Shown here piece after piece: positions 35,974 through 44,995 of a DNA stretch of 64,000 nt. Numbering within the stretch: the first letter of the stretch is position 1; the number at the start of each line of letters is the position of its first letter. The translations under genes were made by a program, and so were the position numbers. Origin of the DNA: JAHEJA01 sp965656445. Lineage in GTDB: Bacteria; Pseudomonadota; Alphaproteobacteria; Rhodobacterales; Rhodobacteraceae. The notes under the pieces are model-generated. The model worked only from the letters and a program-made list of their open reading frames with translations. It made no database searches and was not told where the DNA came from. The stretch is from positions 62,001 to 126,000 of the forward strand of contig CBFHKO010000004.1 in the NCBI GenBank assembly GCA_965656445.1, given 5' to 3'.

Positions 35974-36677
35974 ACAGCACATTGGTTACAATTCTCGATG
36001 ATGAACCAGACATCCGCGCGCTTTTGTCTGAAACGCTCATAGAGGCGGGTTTCAAGACACAAAGCTTTGGGCGCGCCACGGAATTCGAAGCCTTTCTTCA
36101 ATCCCACACACCAGATGTCTGTTTGGTTGATCTCAGCCTTCCTGACCGCGATGGATTGAGCTTGGTCCATCGTTTGGCTTTGGAAAAAGGGGCCATTGTT
36201 ATCATCATCTCAGGTCGCGCCCAAGTTCAGGACCGCGTGACAGGGCTAGAATTAGGCGCAGACGATTATATCATCAAACCCTTTGATCCCGCCGAAGTCG
36301 TCGCCCGTATTCGTGCCAGAATGCGCAAAGGAAAATCAACGACGACCGACACAAGCGAGACGGCACAATTTGCAGGATGGACGGCCCATTTTGACCGCTA
36401 TTCGCTAGAAGACATGACCGGTCAAGAAACCCCGTTTTCTCACGCAGAAGGCGAGGTTCTTCGCCTCTTTCTAGAAAGCCCAAAAAGGTTAATCAGCCGC
36501 GCCTTTATGCAAGAAACCTTGGGCGGCTCGGCGGGCGAAAGCTTTGACCGGGCCATGGATGTCCGCATCTCACGACTACGTACCAAGCTCAAAGAAGACC
36601 CAAAAAATCCTGAGTTGATCAAGACAATTTATGGCGCAGGTTATATTTTCTTGGGCGATGTTGTCTGGCTGAAATAG
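35970..36677 (+). CDS. OmpR-family response regulator
   Basis: A 235-residue regulator: receiver with acidic pocket Asp10-Asp11, phospho-acceptor Asp54 in CLVDLSLPDRDG, Lys in DYIIKPFDP near 105, then a winged-helix output domain (ETPFSHAEGEVLRLFLESPKRLISRAFM through IKTIYGAGYIF). It starts inside the kinase stop codon (ATGA), so the two form one unit. Divergent location beside the acyl-CoA ligase/Liv operon suggests it controls that operon; its binding site is not recognised. Confidence 0.92.
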   Translation: MNSTLVTILDDEPDIRALLSETLIEAGFKTQSFGRATEFEAFLQSHTPDVCLVDLSLPDRDGLSLVHRLALEKGAIVIIISGRAQVQDRVTGLELGADDYIIKPFDPAEVVARIRARMRKGKSTTTDTSETAQFAGWTAHFDRYSLEDMTGQETPFSHAEGEVLRLFLESPKRLISRAFMQETLGGSAGESFDRAMDVRISRLRTKLKEDPKNPELIKTIYGAGYIFLGDVVWLK

Positions 36678-36679
36678 GC

Positions 36680-37471
36680 TTATTTCAACTTGGGCGGCGC
36701 ATCTGGATCCATTCCGGGTGCTTTGGGTTGCCATGGTTCGGCTTCTAACACCTGTGGCAATTCAAATTGCATGCCTTGTCGTGCAATGGCTGCAACGGCA
36801 GGCTCGTCAGAGTCAAAAAAGGCCACATCTATAGAGCCAGCTTCAATGCCCGAAAAGGTCAATGCCTCATGAGCGGCCTTTGCCAAGGCATTTTCCGCCC
36901 CATCTCGTGCATCGATAAAGGCCAGCAAATGCCCCTTGGCTCCGCCAACATATGTGACCCCAACCAACCAAACCTGAGATGTTAATCCCGCGGCGCTCAC
37001 CAGTTTGGCATCCAAAGAGGTCAAGACCTCCTGAGGTAATCCAACAGGGGGTTCAAAGCTTTCTGGGCGAGCTTCAATTTCATCGGGTGCGACGCTCAGT
37101 GTATGCGCCAACCAATCAACCGCATCATTTGGCAACAGCGTCTCTGACGGGGCGACCCCGAGATTAAGACCTAGACCCAAATCTTGGCCCGCAAGCATCG
37201 ACACAATAATACGGCCAGACACCGCGATATGAGGCGATACTTTTTGTGTGAACTGTGACAGGCGATCCTCTGTATCAAAGACCAAAACGAAAGATTGCTC
37301 TTCGACCTCAATCACTTCGGGGGAAATATTATCGCCGTTGACCTCATCCGTGAGCAAGAGAAACAATTCCGCATCCGCCAAACGTTCAAAAAACCGCAAA
37401 CGCAGGGTATCATCGTCTGGTTTGGCCTCCATCGCGGCATGCGCATTGTCGATTACTGTTTCAATCGTCAT
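36680..37471 (-). CDS. SseB-family protein
   Basis: A 263-residue protein with SseB-type N- and C-terminal blocks: LRLRFFERLADAELFLLLTDEV near 18-40 and an end rich in acidic and Pro residues. Function in non-pathogens is unknown. The ATG at 37471 overlaps the stop of the uracil-DNA-glycosylase gene as ATGA and has AAAGG upstream, which is why I prefer it to 37495. Convergent with the response regulator, two bases apart. Confidence 0.78.
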   Translation of the reverse strand: MTIETVIDNAHAAMEAKPDDDTLRLRFFERLADAELFLLLTDEVNGDNISPEVIEVEEQSFVLVFDTEDRLSQFTQKVSPHIAVSGRIIVSMLAGQDLGLGLNLGVAPSETLLPNDAVDWLAHTLSVAPDEIEARPESFEPPVGLPQEVLTSLDAKLVSAAGLTSQVWLVGVTYVGGAKGHLLAFIDARDGAENALAKAAHEALTFSGIEAGSIDVAFFDSDEPAVAAIARQGMQFELPQVLEAEPWQPKAPGMDPDAPPKLK

Positions 37472-38076
37472 CTCAGGACCTTTCTCATTCGGCATCTCAA
37501 CTCAGGCAGCACGTCCTGATCAAACCACGGATTTTTATTCAGCCAAGCCGTATTGCGCCATGACGGGTGAGGCAAGACAAAAAACCTCGGGAGATACTCT
37601 CGCCACTGCGTCATGCGCTCTTGTAGGCGTTTCTTGTCATTCAGATGCCATGCCTGAGCATAGGTCCCAACTAGCAAGGTCAACTCCACATTGCCAAATT
37701 GATCCAACACTTTGGACCGCCATGTTTTCGCACATATCTTGGGCGGGGCGAGGTCATGCTCTTTGTCATTATATCCCGGAAAACAAAATGCCATTGGGAC
37801 GATCGCAAAGATGTCTGGATCATAAAACGTGGCTTTATCCACGCCGAGCCACAGACGTAGGCGATCCCCGGACGGATCATCAAAAGGACGCCCGCTATGA
37901 TGCACACGAAGCCCCGGAGCCTGTCCAGCAATCAAGATACGCGCCTTCGGGTTTCCCTGAATGACGGGCCGTGGCGCATGTCCCGTCTTGGTCAAGGCAA
38001 AGCGATCCTTGCACAATTGACAGGACATAAGGTCGGGAAAGTGATCATTCAAAACAAGAACCCCCAGAGCATTCAC
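37468..38076 (-). CDS. Uracil-DNA glycosylase superfamily protein
   Basis: Up to 202 residues. Superfamily motif A is GQAPG at 51-55 with HHSGRPFDDPSGDRLRLWLG after it, and motif B is LPHPSWRNTAWL near 170. CQLCKDRF near the N-terminus recalls the Cys pair of [4Fe-4S] UDGs, but the remaining cluster ligands of family 4 are not obvious, so a cluster is doubtful. Excises uracil or a related base if active. Start unclear: GTG at 38076 without a ribosome site, TTG at 38052 behind TGGGGG, or ATG at 38028. Confidence 0.82.
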   Translation of the reverse strand: MNALGVLVLNDHFPDLMSCQLCKDRFALTKTGHAPRPVIQGNPKARILIAGQAPGLRVHHSGRPFDDPSGDRLRLWLGVDKATFYDPDIFAIVPMAFCFPGYNDKEHDLAPPKICAKTWRSKVLDQFGNVELTLLVGTYAQAWHLNDKKRLQERMTQWREYLPRFFVLPHPSWRNTAWLNKNPWFDQDVLPELRCRMRKVLR

Positions 38077-38132
38077 ATGATACTTTGGGGGAACTGATTG
38101 ATATAGTGCAAGGCTAGAACTGCTCTACCCGT

Positions 38133-40397
38133 TTAGCCACATTTTGAATGGCCACAGCTGCGGCACGTCATGCAGCCTTCGACCATCTGCATGTCATATT
38201 GACCACAGCTTGGGCAGGCTTTGCCACGGTTGTTGTCGAGATTCACAACTTGCTTTGCTTGTGGATCTTCTTTCAATCCCAAACCTTCACCCGCAAGGAA
38301 CCCTGTTTCGATCATGTGCTGTTCAATGACACCACCGATGGCCGCCAAAATCGAAGGAATATATTTCCCACGCACCCAAGCGCCACCGCGTGGATCAAAC
38401 ACAGCCTTCAGCTCTTCGACCACAAAGGACACATCACCACCGCGACGGAACACAGCGGAAATCATGCGCGTCAAGGCAACGGTCCATGCGTAATGTTCCA
38501 TGTTCTTGGAATTGATGAACACCTCGAATGGGCGGCGATGATCCGCCATCACCACGTCATTGATTGTGATATAGATCGCGTGCTCACTGTCAGGCCACTT
38601 TAGCTTGTAAGTGTTGCCTTCCAATGTTTCTGGGCGATCAAGCGGTTCGGACATATAGATGACATCTGCGCCTTGATCCGCTTCTGGTGTTTTGTCACTG
38701 CTTTCAGAGACAGACAGAACAGAGCCTGTTACGGCATTTGGACGGTATGTTGTGCAGCCTTTACAGCCTGTTTCATATGCTTGCATATACACATCTTTGA
38801 ATTCATCAAACCCAATGTCCTCAGGACAGTTGATGGTTTTTGAAATCGAGCTGTCAACCCATTTCTGAGCGGCCGCCTGCATTTTAACGTGATCTTTTGG
38901 CGCCAATGTCTGAGCGTTCACGAAATAATCAGGAAGCTCTTTGTCACCGAATTTATCACGCCACATTTGAACCGCGTAATCGACAACTTCTTCTTCTGTG
39001 CGTGAGCCATCTTTTTGCAAGACTTTACGTGTGTAGGCATAGGCGAACACTGGCTCGATACCTGAGCTTACGTTCCCAGCATAAAGGCTGATTGTCCCAG
39101 TCGGTGCGATAGAGGTGAGCAAGGCATTGCGAATACCGTTTTCACGAATCGCGTCGCGCACGTCATCATCCATTTGCAACATGTTGCCAGAGGACAAGAA
39201 CGGTTCTGCGTCGAATAGAGGGAAGGCACCCTTTTCTTTCGCCAATTCAACAGAGGCCAAATAAGAGGCGCGTGCCACCATTTTCAACCAACGGTCAGTT
39301 TGCGCCGCAGCTTCGTCTGATCCGTAGCGCAAGCCAACCATCAACAAAGCATCCGCCAAGCCAGTCACACCTAAACCAATGCGACGTTTGTTCCGGGCTT
39401 CTTGTGCTTGGGCTTCAAGCGGAAATTTGGACGCATCAACAACATTGTCCATCATGCGAACGGCGGTCGCGACGAGATCGTTTAGAGCGTCTTCATCAAG
39501 CTCTGCGTCTTTGGCGAATGGGTTTGGCACGAGGCGGGCAAGGTTAATGGAGCCAAGCAAACACGCGCCATAGGGTGGCAAAGGCTGTTCACCGCACGGG
39601 TTTGTTGCCGCAATCGTTTCACAGTAGTTCAGGTTATTCGCCTTATTGATACGATCGATGAAGATCACGCCTGGTTCCGCATAATCATATGTGGACTGCA
39701 TGATCTTGTTCCACAAATCACGCGCTTGCACCGTGCGGAACACCTCTCCGTCGAATTTCAAATCCCAGCTTTTGTCTGCTTTGACCGCTTCCATGAAGGG
39801 ATCTGTGACCAAAACAGAGACGTTGAACATCCGCAAACGTGCCGCATCGGATTTCGCAGTAATGAAATCCTCAATATCAGGGTGATCACAGCGCATCGTC
39901 GCCATCATCGCGCCACGGCGTGAGCCGGCGCTCATAATCGTGCGGCACATGGAATCCCAAACATCCATAAAGGACAATGGACCAGAGGCATCTGCCGCCA
40001 CACCTTTGACCAAGGCACCCTTTGGACGAATCGTTGAAAAGTCATAGCCAATGCCGCCACCCTGCTGCATTGTGAGGGCCGCTTCTTTGAGCATGTCGAA
40101 AATGCCGCCCATGCTATCCGGCACCGTGCCCATAACGAAACAGTTGAACAAGGTGACTTTTCTCGCGGTGCCTGCACCCGCTGTAATGCGTCCTGCGGGG
40201 AGGAATTTAAAATCCTCTAGCGCGCCATAGAACTTGTTTTCCCATGTCTCCGCGTCTTTTTCGACGCTTGCGAGGTCACGCGCGATCCGGCGCCATGAAT
40301 CTTCGACGGTGATATCCAAAGCTTTGCCATCGGCATCTTTGAAGCGGTATTTCATGTCCCAAATCTGTTCGGCGATCGGAGCGGCAAAGCGAGTCAT
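38133..40397 (-). CDS. nrdJ: Adenosylcobalamin-dependent (class II) ribonucleotide reductase
   Basis: A 754-residue NrdJ that makes deoxyribonucleotides using B12 as radical source, independent of oxygen. Cys86 in TLFNCFVMG is an active-site redox Cys; NPCGEQPLPPYGACLLGSINLARL holds the thiyl-radical site; IAPTGTISLYAGN follows. The C-terminus has a Cys-rich tail (CPSCGQYD, CMTCRSCGHSKCG) that re-reduces the active site. ATG 40397 is chosen because AGGGA lies seven bases upstream; a second in-frame ATG is at 40415. No cobalamin riboswitch is recognised upstream; a promoter with a palindrome in its spacer is (40443-40471). Confidence 0.97.
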   Translation of the reverse strand: MTRFAAPIAEQIWDMKYRFKDADGKALDITVEDSWRRIARDLASVEKDAETWENKFYGALEDFKFLPAGRITAGAGTARKVTLFNCFVMGTVPDSMGGIFDMLKEAALTMQQGGGIGYDFSTIRPKGALVKGVAADASGPLSFMDVWDSMCRTIMSAGSRRGAMMATMRCDHPDIEDFITAKSDAARLRMFNVSVLVTDPFMEAVKADKSWDLKFDGEVFRTVQARDLWNKIMQSTYDYAEPGVIFIDRINKANNLNYCETIAATNPCGEQPLPPYGACLLGSINLARLVPNPFAKDAELDEDALNDLVATAVRMMDNVVDASKFPLEAQAQEARNKRRIGLGVTGLADALLMVGLRYGSDEAAAQTDRWLKMVARASYLASVELAKEKGAFPLFDAEPFLSSGNMLQMDDDVRDAIRENGIRNALLTSIAPTGTISLYAGNVSSGIEPVFAYAYTRKVLQKDGSRTEEEVVDYAVQMWRDKFGDKELPDYFVNAQTLAPKDHVKMQAAAQKWVDSSISKTINCPEDIGFDEFKDVYMQAYETGCKGCTTYRPNAVTGSVLSVSESSDKTPEADQGADVIYMSEPLDRPETLEGNTYKLKWPDSEHAIYITINDVVMADHRRPFEVFINSKNMEHYAWTVALTRMISAVFRRGGDVSFVVEELKAVFDPRGGAWVRGKYIPSILAAIGGVIEQHMIETGFLAGEGLGLKEDPQAKQVVNLDNNRGKACPSCGQYDMQMVEGCMTCRSCGHSKCG

Positions 40398-40442
40398 GTC
40401 GAAGTCCCTATTCATAAATGATTGTGTGTTTGTAGAGTTGGC

Positions 40443-40471
40443 TATCTAGAGCTTACCCTATATAAGGTCAA
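40443..40471 (-). promoter_or_regulatory. Candidate nrdJ promoter with operator-like palindrome
   Basis: On the minus strand TTGACC (40466-40471, five of six) and TAGATA (40443-40448) are 17 bases apart. The imperfect palindrome ACCCTATATAAGGT (40455-40468, plus-strand reading) overlaps the -35 end and the spacer. It resembles the TATAT core of NrdR boxes but lacks the ACAC/GTGT flanks, and no clear second box is seen. Confidence 0.4.
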
Positions 40472-40523
40472 CTTGCCAAACACGGATTCTGCAATAAATA
40501 TATCTATACCTTGGGGGTAAGAT

Positions 40524-40955
40524 ATGACGAACACCATACATTTAGTTAAATTGAGCGTTGGAACAGAGACTCCAGAGGGGTTAGAGGCATGGCAAAAAAC
40601 GCCACATGCCAAAGGACCAGACGGCCTTCCCTGCCACGTGACGCGCATGTGGCCAAAGCAAGAAAAACCTTTATTAAACGGGGGTTCTATCTTTTGGGTG
40701 ATCAAAGGCGTCATCCAATGCCGCCAGAGAATCATCCGCTTGGATGAGGTCTTTGGCACCGACGGAATTCGCCGATGCGCCATCGTTTTGGACCCCGAAG
40801 TGATTCGAACAACATCCGCAACAAAACGACCGTTTCAAGGATGGCGCTATTTGAAACCCGAAGACGCCCCCCAAGACATGACCCGCACCAAATCTGGCGA
40901 TGACGCTTTGCCGCCCGAGCTTGCGGGTGCTTTGGCAGATATCGGAATTCTTTAA
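40524..40955 (+). CDS. DUF1489 family protein
   Basis: A 143-residue protein of an alphaproteobacterial family of unknown function, recognisable by TIHLVKLSVGTETPEGLEAWQ at the start and GGSIFWVIKGVIQCRQRI and RPFQGWRYL later. GGGGG lies six bases before the ATG. Divergent from nrdJ; its stop codon overlaps that of convergent hisG within TTAA. Confidence 0.9.
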   Translation: MTNTIHLVKLSVGTETPEGLEAWQKTPHAKGPDGLPCHVTRMWPKQEKPLLNGGSIFWVIKGVIQCRQRIIRLDEVFGTDGIRRCAIVLDPEVIRTTSATKRPFQGWRYLKPEDAPQDMTRTKSGDDALPPELAGALADIGIL

Positions 40956-41644
40956 CCTTCGACGCGATCTAGGAACGCGTTTACCGTTTTGGCGTCCGTC
41001 TTGGATAGCTTGACCATGTTCGATTGGAACAAGGTGGCTTGAGATTTCAACACAGGCGCCTCGTTCAAAATTTTGAGGTGATTGGCGCGCAGAGTTTCCC
41101 CACTTGAGGTGATATCAGCGATGGCTTCCGCAGTTAGATTTTTGATCGTCCCCTCAGTGGCACCTTGGCTATCGACCAGTTGATAATCTGCAACCCCAGC
41201 TCTGCGTAAAAAGTCCCGCACAAGGCGATGGTATTTCGTTGCGATCCTTAGGCGGTGGCCATGTTGTTCACGAAATGCCGCCGCCGCTGCGTCCAAGTCA
41301 TCCAACGTATCGACATCAACCCAGCATTTAGGGACGGCTATGATCAAATCAGCATGACCAAAGCCAAGCTCGCAAATAGATGTCACCTTTTGATCCCAAG
41401 GGCTCAGTTTTTCACGAACCAAGTCTGTGCCCGTCACACCAAAATGGATACGCCCTGCCGCAAGTTCGCGTGGAATTTCACCTGCCGACAAAAGGACCAA
41501 TTCAACGCCGTCAATTCCTTCGACCTTGGCAGCATATTCCCGATCTGACCCCGTGCGTGACAAACGAATGCCGCGTGCACCAAACCAATCAAATGTCTTT
41601 TCCATCAACCGTCCTTTGGACGGAACGCCAAGCTTGATGCTCAT
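40952..41644 (-). CDS. hisG: ATP phosphoribosyltransferase, short form
   Basis: First step of histidine synthesis: ATP plus PRPP to phosphoribosyl-ATP. At 230 residues it is the short form, which lacks the regulatory C-terminal domain and needs HisZ. LGVPSKGRLMEKT at the start, and the PRPP-binding DSQGATEGTIKNLTAE region late in the protein, are typical. Its ATG overlaps the hisZ stop (ATGA), so hisS-hisZ-hisG are translated as a coupled set. Confidence 0.95.
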   Translation of the reverse strand: MSIKLGVPSKGRLMEKTFDWFGARGIRLSRTGSDREYAAKVEGIDGVELVLLSAGEIPRELAAGRIHFGVTGTDLVREKLSPWDQKVTSICELGFGHADLIIAVPKCWVDVDTLDDLDAAAAAFREQHGHRLRIATKYHRLVRDFLRRAGVADYQLVDSQGATEGTIKNLTAEAIADITSSGETLRANHLKILNEAPVLKSQATLFQSNMVKLSKTDAKTVNAFLDRVEG

Positions 41645-42726
41645 GATTGCCCCCTCAACGCTAGGACCAAATCGGGGCGTATGACGCCGCCAACAGCAGG
41701 AATAGAATTCCCCCCTCCCAAACGTCGTGTCAGCGCATCATAGCGCCCGCCCGTTGCAACGGGCGGCATGTCCGCTTGTTTGGTCGAATACAGTCCAAAG
41801 ACGAAACCATCATAATATTCCATCGACGTGCGCCCATAGCTTGCTTCAAATTCCAACGCATCGACATCAACGCCACGGTCATCAAGAGCGCTCATGCGAC
41901 GGGCAAGCCCTTCGACTGCGGTGTCGATCTGCGGCATGTCAACGGCGATATCGCGCAATTGCTCCAAAGCCGAGGCACAAACATCCCGCACCTGAAGGAT
42001 GGCTGACAAAAGATCAACTTCACTATGAGCGATAGGCGGGGTCGCCGCATCTTCTTTCAACGCCTCGATGCGGCTTTGAATTTCGTGCTCACTGCGCAAG
42101 CCGATATGTGGCCCCGATTTGGCAAAGGGATCACTGGCCTCCAAAAGAGCCTGTCTTGTGGCTGGAACCTCAGATTTTCCGGAAAACCGATCTAAAAGCG
42201 CGCGAAACCGCTTGGGCCGCCAAATGTGGCGCATCAAAGCAGACTTGCGTCGATCCGTGGTGTTCAACCCATTAACAGCCGCCATGAGAATTCCGATATC
42301 CCCCGTTGCCGCCCGTAAATTGAGATCCCCCAATGCACCTGACAAAAGGCTAAAAACTTCGGCATCAGCCGCTGCTGGGTCTTCTCTATCGAACACCTCA
42401 TAGCCCACTTGTTGGTATTCACTCGGGCGACTTGCGTCGTCTTCTTGGCGTCTGAAAACAACGCCAGAATATGTATAACGTGCAGGCTCGGCACCATGTT
42501 CCATATGCATTTGAACAACAGGAACGGTAAAATCAGGGCGCAACATTTGTTCCCCCCGCAAAGGATCAGAGGTCACAAAAGCGCGGGCGCGGATATCTTC
42601 GCCATAGAGGTCAAGCAAAGTTGCGGCAGGTTGAAGGACATCCGCTTCTAATGAAACGGCCCCCGCCTGTTCAAATTGCTGTTTTAGGCGCAGAGCCTCA
42701 GCACGGCTATCGGCACTTGGGGTCAT
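41641..42726 (-). CDS. hisZ: ATP phosphoribosyltransferase regulatory subunit
   Basis: A 361-residue HisRS-like paralog that binds short HisG and makes it feedback-sensitive to histidine. It keeps class II-fold motifs (RPDFTVPVVQMH, RYTYSGVVFRRQ, then ATGGRYDALTRRLGG) but the aminoacylation function is not expected. Four-base overlaps join it to hisS upstream and hisG downstream. Confidence 0.93.
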   Translation of the reverse strand: MTPSADSRAEALRLKQQFEQAGAVSLEADVLQPAATLLDLYGEDIRARAFVTSDPLRGEQMLRPDFTVPVVQMHMEHGAEPARYTYSGVVFRRQEDDASRPSEYQQVGYEVFDREDPAAADAEVFSLLSGALGDLNLRAATGDIGILMAAVNGLNTTDRRKSALMRHIWRPKRFRALLDRFSGKSEVPATRQALLEASDPFAKSGPHIGLRSEHEIQSRIEALKEDAATPPIAHSEVDLLSAILQVRDVCASALEQLRDIAVDMPQIDTAVEGLARRMSALDDRGVDVDALEFEASYGRTSMEYYDGFVFGLYSTKQADMPPVATGGRYDALTRRLGGGNSIPAVGGVIRPDLVLALRGQS

Positions 42727-44198
42727 GAGCTTTGCGCATCCAAAATTTCGCGGACTTTGGGGATGAGCTGATCACGCGGAACAGTAAATTGGCTGGGGCG
42801 CTCTTTCCATTCTTCAAGTGTCGCACTTTGAGCTATTTTTGCCCCAAGGATGAGGTCTTTGATTTGGACAATCCCTTGGTCTTTTTCATCCCCACCCTCG
42901 ATGATGGCAATAGGCGAATTTCGTCGATCTGCATATTTCAACTGATTGCCGAAATTCTTTGGATTTCCTAGATACACCTCGGCGCGAATGCCCGCATTGC
43001 GAAGCTCTGCAACCATCGCTTGGTAATCCGCCATGCGATCCCGATCCATAACCGTAACGACGACAGGTCCCGTTGATTGTGACGTGATCCGTCCCTTTTC
43101 GCGCAGCGCCGCAAGCAATCGATCAACACCAATAGAGACGCCTGTTGCAGGAACCTCTTGACCCGTGAAGCGTTTGACCAAATCATCATAACGACCGCCA
43201 CCTGCAACAGAGCCGAATTGACGTTTGCGTCCTTTTTCGTCGAAAATTTCAAAGGTGAGTTCAGCTTCGAATACTGGGCCAGTGTAATAGCCCAAACCGC
43301 GCACCACAGAGGGATCAATTTCGATACGATCCGCACCATATCCGCCCGCTGATAACAGATCGGCCATGGCATCTAGCTCGCCGACACCTTCGGCACCGAT
43401 TGCCGAAGTCCCAATAGCATCACGCAAATTCGCCAACGTCTGCGCAGCATCGCTGCCTTTTGAGGTGAGGAAGGCAACGACAGGGGCCGCTTGATCATCG
43501 CTAAGACCTACACCGTCGATATAAGCGCCAGAGGCATCAAGCCGTCCTTTACCAAGCAGTTCGCGCACTCCGTTTTCGCCGACTTTATCGAATTTATCGA
43601 TTGTTCTGAGAACGGCATCACGCTGAGCATCATCGGCCAAGCCCATAGTTTCCAGCACGCCATTTAAAACCTTGCGATTATTGACGCGGACCAAATAATC
43701 CCCGCGTGGAATGCCCACGGTTTCCAATGTATCCGACAACATAGCGCAAATTTCAGAATCCGCCGCGACAGAAGCCGTTCCAACCGTATCCGCATCGCAT
43801 TGATAAAATTGGCGATAGCGGCCAGGGCCAGGTTTTTCGTTGCGCCACACTGGGCCCATCGCATAACGACGATAAGGCGTTGGCAAATCATTGCGGTATT
43901 GCGCATAAACGCGCGCCAGAGGAGCCGTCAGATCATAGCGAAGGGCGACCCAATCGCTGTCTTCTTCTTGCCATGCAAAGACCCCTTCGTTTGGGCGATC
44001 CACATCTGGCAAAAACTTACCCAAAGCCTCAACGGTTTCTATGGCACTACTGTCCAGCGCGTCAAATCCATACCGATGGTAAACACCCGCGATTTTTTCG
44101 AGCATTTCTGTACGTTCTGTCACCTCAGAACCGAAATAGTCACGAAACCCTTTGGGCGTTTCAGCCTTGGGGCGCGGTGTTTTTTTGACTTTGGCCAT
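42723..44198 (-). CDS. hisS: Histidyl-tRNA synthetase
   Basis: A 491-residue class II synthetase: FRDYFGSEV near 18, motif 2 in YRRYAMGPVWRNEKPGPGRYRQFYQCDAD, the HisRS GGGRYDDLVKRFTG motif and a C-terminal anticodon-binding domain (VVVTVMDRDRMADYQAMVAELR). ATG 44198 is chosen because homologs begin near here and a 3-codon extension starts with TTG. First gene of a coupled hisS-hisZ-hisG operon. Confidence 0.95.
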   Translation of the reverse strand: MAKVKKTPRPKAETPKGFRDYFGSEVTERTEMLEKIAGVYHRYGFDALDSSAIETVEALGKFLPDVDRPNEGVFAWQEEDSDWVALRYDLTAPLARVYAQYRNDLPTPYRRYAMGPVWRNEKPGPGRYRQFYQCDADTVGTASVAADSEICAMLSDTLETVGIPRGDYLVRVNNRKVLNGVLETMGLADDAQRDAVLRTIDKFDKVGENGVRELLGKGRLDASGAYIDGVGLSDDQAAPVVAFLTSKGSDAAQTLANLRDAIGTSAIGAEGVGELDAMADLLSAGGYGADRIEIDPSVVRGLGYYTGPVFEAELTFEIFDEKGRKRQFGSVAGGGRYDDLVKRFTGQEVPATGVSIGVDRLLAALREKGRITSQSTGPVVVTVMDRDRMADYQAMVAELRNAGIRAEVYLGNPKNFGNQLKYADRRNSPIAIIEGGDEKDQGIVQIKDLILGAKIAQSATLEEWKERPSQFTVPRDQLIPKVREILDAQSS

Positions 44199-44324
44199 AA
44201 TTCTCAATCCGTCAGAAACAGTGTTAGGCGACGTTTATCCCACAGGCGTAAGATGAGCAAGTAAAGCCCAGCATTTCAATCATAGAAACCTTGAACCCAG
44301 CCGCATGACTGCTAAGTCTGGTTC

Positions 44325-44990
44325 ATGGAACATGTTTTACTCATTGGCGGGACGGGCGGAATTGGATCTGCTTTGTCTGAGACGCTAACCGAATTGGGCA
44401 GCTCAGTTCGGACTTTATCCCGCCGCGACGACGGGTTTGATTTTTTGAAACCTGAGTCGATTGATCCACTCTTGCAAACGCTTGATGGCCCATTTGATAA
44501 AATCATTATCGCAACGGGTGCGTTGACCGTTAACGGAGCACAACCCGAGAAATCCATGACCTCACTGGATGCTCAAGCCATGAGTGATCAATTCACGGTC
44601 AACGCAATTGGTCCCGCGATGGTTCTAAAACATGCCAAGCGGTTATTGCCACGTGATCGGCCGTCTTTGATTTGTGCACTGTCTGCCCGCGTGGGGTCTA
44701 TCGGGGATAACTCGTTGGGTGGGTGGTATTCGTATCGCGCGGCCAAATCCGCGTTAAATCAAATCGTCCGAACCACAGCGATTGAACTCAGTCGAACGCA
44801 TAAACAGTCTGTTTGTGTGGCCTTACACCCCGGCACAGTTGCAACCGAGTTTACCCGTAAATATGCGGGGCGGCATTCAACGGTTACGCCTGATGCCGCG
44901 GCACAGAATTTGGTTGACGTGATGCAATCCCTAAACCCATCTCAGACAGGTCAGTTTTTTGATTGGGCGGGCAAATCTATTCCGTGGTAA
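44325..44990 (+). CDS. Short-chain dehydrogenase/reductase (C-factor/CsgA-like)
   Basis: A 221-residue SDR. Cofactor motif GGTGGIG at 8-14, catalytic Ser near 120 and Tyr137-xxx-Lys141 in WYSYRAAKSALN, so the active site is intact. HPGTVATEFTRKYAG near the end matches the C-factor-type group. Substrate unknown. Weak ribosome site. Divergent from hisS and convergent with the MORN gene five bases away. Confidence 0.88.
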   Translation: MEHVLLIGGTGGIGSALSETLTELGSSVRTLSRRDDGFDFLKPESIDPLLQTLDGPFDKIIIATGALTVNGAQPEKSMTSLDAQAMSDQFTVNAIGPAMVLKHAKRLLPRDRPSLICALSARVGSIGDNSLGGWYSYRAAKSALNQIVRTTAIELSRTHKQSVCVALHPGTVATEFTRKYAGRHSTVTPDAAAQNLVDVMQSLNPSQTGQFFDWAGKSIPW

Positions 44991-44995
44991 ACCGT

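Noticed and set aside
40416..40523. Cobalamin riboswitch before nrdJ
   Set aside because: The interval of about 125 bases is too short and lacks a B12-box-like sequence.
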